Origin: Pyrinomonadaceae bacterium
GTDB taxonomy: Bacteria > Acidobacteriota > Blastocatellia > Pyrinomonadales > Pyrinomonadaceae
Direction of reading: 5' to 3'
Assembly: GCA_026786155.1 (NCBI GenBank)
Contig: JAJAYR010000156.1
Coordinates: 1-6,882 of the forward strand
Length of the DNA: 6,882 bases
Shown: positions 6,205 through 6,882 of the stretch, one piece after another
Position numbering within the stretch: position 1 is the stretch's first letter
Layout: every line of letters starts with the position of its first letter
Translations under genes and position numbers: made by a program
The notes under the pieces: generated by a model
The model's input: only the letters and a program-made list of their open reading frames with translations
Databases searched by the model: none
Told to the model about the DNA's origin: nothing

Positions 6205-6538
6205 AATTGATTTCTTTCAACGGGCGCGGGTCGGCTTTTAGCACGCGCTCGATATATTTTAAAGCGCGTTCGTGTTCCGGCAAATCGTTGGAAGTTACGC
6301 AGTCGCGCGGCACTGTGATTTCAAAATCGCGCAGATAGGCATCGCTCGCCGTGAACAAAATACAAATGTCGGTCGAAAATCCGGTAATAACCAGATTTTT
6401 TGCGCCGAAGTGCGCCAGCAGCAGTTCTCGCGTCGTCGAATAAAAACCGGAATCGTTCTTTATATCTATCGTATATTCAGCATTTGAATTAGCCGCTTTG
6501 ATAGCCTTGATTTCGATTTCACATCCTGCTTTTACAAA
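6197..6538 (-). pseudogene. 5'-truncated isochorismatase-type cysteine hydrolase
   Basis: A leftward open frame of 113 codons runs between TAA (6541-6539) and TGA (6199-6197). From SGFYSTTRELLLAHFGAKNL onward it matches the C-terminal half of the isochorismatase/nicotinamidase family. It has VITGFSTDICILFTASDAYL with the catalytic Cys in TDIC, then FEITVPRDCVTSN, HERALKYIERVLKADPRPL and the end. Known members are about 170-220 residues, with the catalytic Asp and Lys in the N-terminal half; both are missing here. No in-frame ATG, GTG or TTG exists before the catalytic Cys, and the two out-of-frame ATGs hit stops within a few codons. The first 30 or so codons are AT-rich and do not clearly fit the family, so the 5' part seems replaced or decayed. 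A hairpin terminator lies immediately upstream. Translation is unlikely unless a sequencing error is involved. Confidence 0.75.
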
Positions 6539-6539
6539 T

Positions 6540-6581
6540 TAAAGAAAAGCTGTAAGTTTTGAAGTTTACAACTTTTCTTTA
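6540..6581 (-). terminator. Hairpin terminator of the FG-GAP/VCBS repeat gene
   Basis: AAAGAAAAGCTGTAA (6541-6555) and TTACAACTTTTCTTT (6566-6580) pair along 15 positions with a single non-Watson-Crick position, plus one pair outside, around a 10-base loop. It starts 18 bases after the TAA of the leftward repeat gene at 6600. Read leftward, the 3' arm ends CTTTTCTTT, giving the U-rich end expected of a Rho-independent terminator. The stem is AT-rich, and the opposite strand is similar, so it may work in both directions. Confidence 0.6.
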
Positions 6582-6599
6582 TTCTCTGAATGAATTGTT

Positions 6600-6882
6600 T
6601 TAAGGAACAAAAGCATTCGGAATCGGCTTATCAGTTGACGCGCCGAATGCTACGCCGGTAAAACCAGCCGTTGATTGCTGCAGATACCAAGTCCCGCTTC
6701 TGAAGACCGCGACATCCGCCTTGCCATCGCCATCATAATCGGCGGCAGTCGGCAAATCCGTGCCTGCGCCGAATGCGATGCCCGTATATCCAAGCTGACT
6801 TCTGAGCAAATACCAGGTGCCGTTGGACGGGCGGAACACCGCGACATCCGCCTTGCCGTCGCCGTCATAGTCGGCTGGCACA
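6600..6882 (-). CDS. FG-GAP/VCBS repeat protein, C-terminal end (cut by window edge)
   Basis: The leftward frame is open from the right edge to TAA 6602-6600, leaving about 93 residues. GTG at 6881 is not taken as the start, because the repeat is already in progress there. Two units are present: ADYDGDGKADVAVFRPSNGT through LPTA (44 residues) and a second that opens identically and ends DKPIPNAFVP. Each carries DYDGDGKAD, a calcium-binding DxDGDGxxD loop of the FG-GAP/VCBS type. Known relatives are large secreted or surface proteins, often with many such units and a variable N-terminus, and proteins with this exact unit are plentiful in Blastocatellia genomes. The function is unknown, with adhesion or matrix roles usually assumed. 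It is probably monocistronic at this end, given the hairpin terminator 18 bases downstream. Confidence 0.88.
   Translation of the reverse strand, partial: VPADYDGDGKADVAVFRPSNGTWYLLRSQLGYTGIAFGAGTDLPTAADYDGDGKADVAVFRSGTWYLQQSTAGFTGVAFGASTDKPIPNAFVP
6709..6875. repeat. 132-base direct repeat units inside the FG-GAP/VCBS gene
   Basis: The 35-base segments at 6709-6743 and 6841-6875 match at 32 positions and are offset by 132 bases, exactly 44 codons. The three differences all fall at third codon positions of Asp/Tyr codons, so both encode the same calcium-loop sequence. This is tandem internal duplication within the coding region, not a mobile element. Confidence 0.8.

Noticed and set aside
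6272..6487. Rightward 71-aa frame opposite the hydrolase remnant
   Set aside because: It is antisense to a recognisable isochorismatase segment and has no ribosome binding site or family resemblance.

Overview
The window looks like a bacterial chromosome segment, most likely from an Acidobacteriota of the Blastocatellia type. That placement is an inference from three things: a surface protein built of 44-residue FG-GAP/VCBS units with DYDGDGKADVAVFR, a Uma2-type gene, and exported peptidases, all at roughly 45-55% GC. No rRNA, tRNA, CRISPR array, transposase or phage gene was seen.

Left end (1-814): the N-terminal third of a diacylglycerol/lipid kinase runs leftward off the window. It is divergent from a short, AT-rich, unrecognised gene at 362-739 (about 39% GC against 50-60% in neighbours). 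A possible second reading frame starts inside the stop region of that gene but continues only as antisense to the next gene, so it may be a gene stump.

Centre (815-5291): three tightly packed leftward genes form a probable operon. First is a lipoprotein that joins a six-unit NHL propeller to an M23/LytM-like metallopeptidase domain and a beta-rich C-terminal domain. After 23 bases comes a Uma2-family (DUF820) protein. Its stop overlaps the start of an exported M24B (Xaa-Pro) aminopeptidase. Two of the three products are probably envelope or exported peptidases. The Uma2 protein, a putative nuclease fold in the cytoplasm, is the odd member.

Divergent control region (5292-5528): this separates the operon from a rightward DUF937 (YidB-like) gene. 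It holds a striking palindrome whose two arms differ by one clean 13-base insertion, plus an extended -10 promoter candidate and a strong ribosome binding site for the DUF937 gene.

Right end (5529-6882): the DUF937 gene converges on a leftward isochorismatase-type hydrolase remnant. Between them is a long imperfect hairpin whose arms are each four degenerate copies of a 7-mer. The hydrolase keeps its catalytic-cysteine half but has no usable start codon and is fused to AT-rich sequence, so it is called a pseudogene. Upstream of it are a hairpin terminator and the C-terminal end of the FG-GAP/VCBS repeat protein, which continues past the window edge.

No clearly new multi-gene system is visible. 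The best leads are the NHL-M23 fusion and its operon partners, the two structured repeats, and the broken hydrolase gene.
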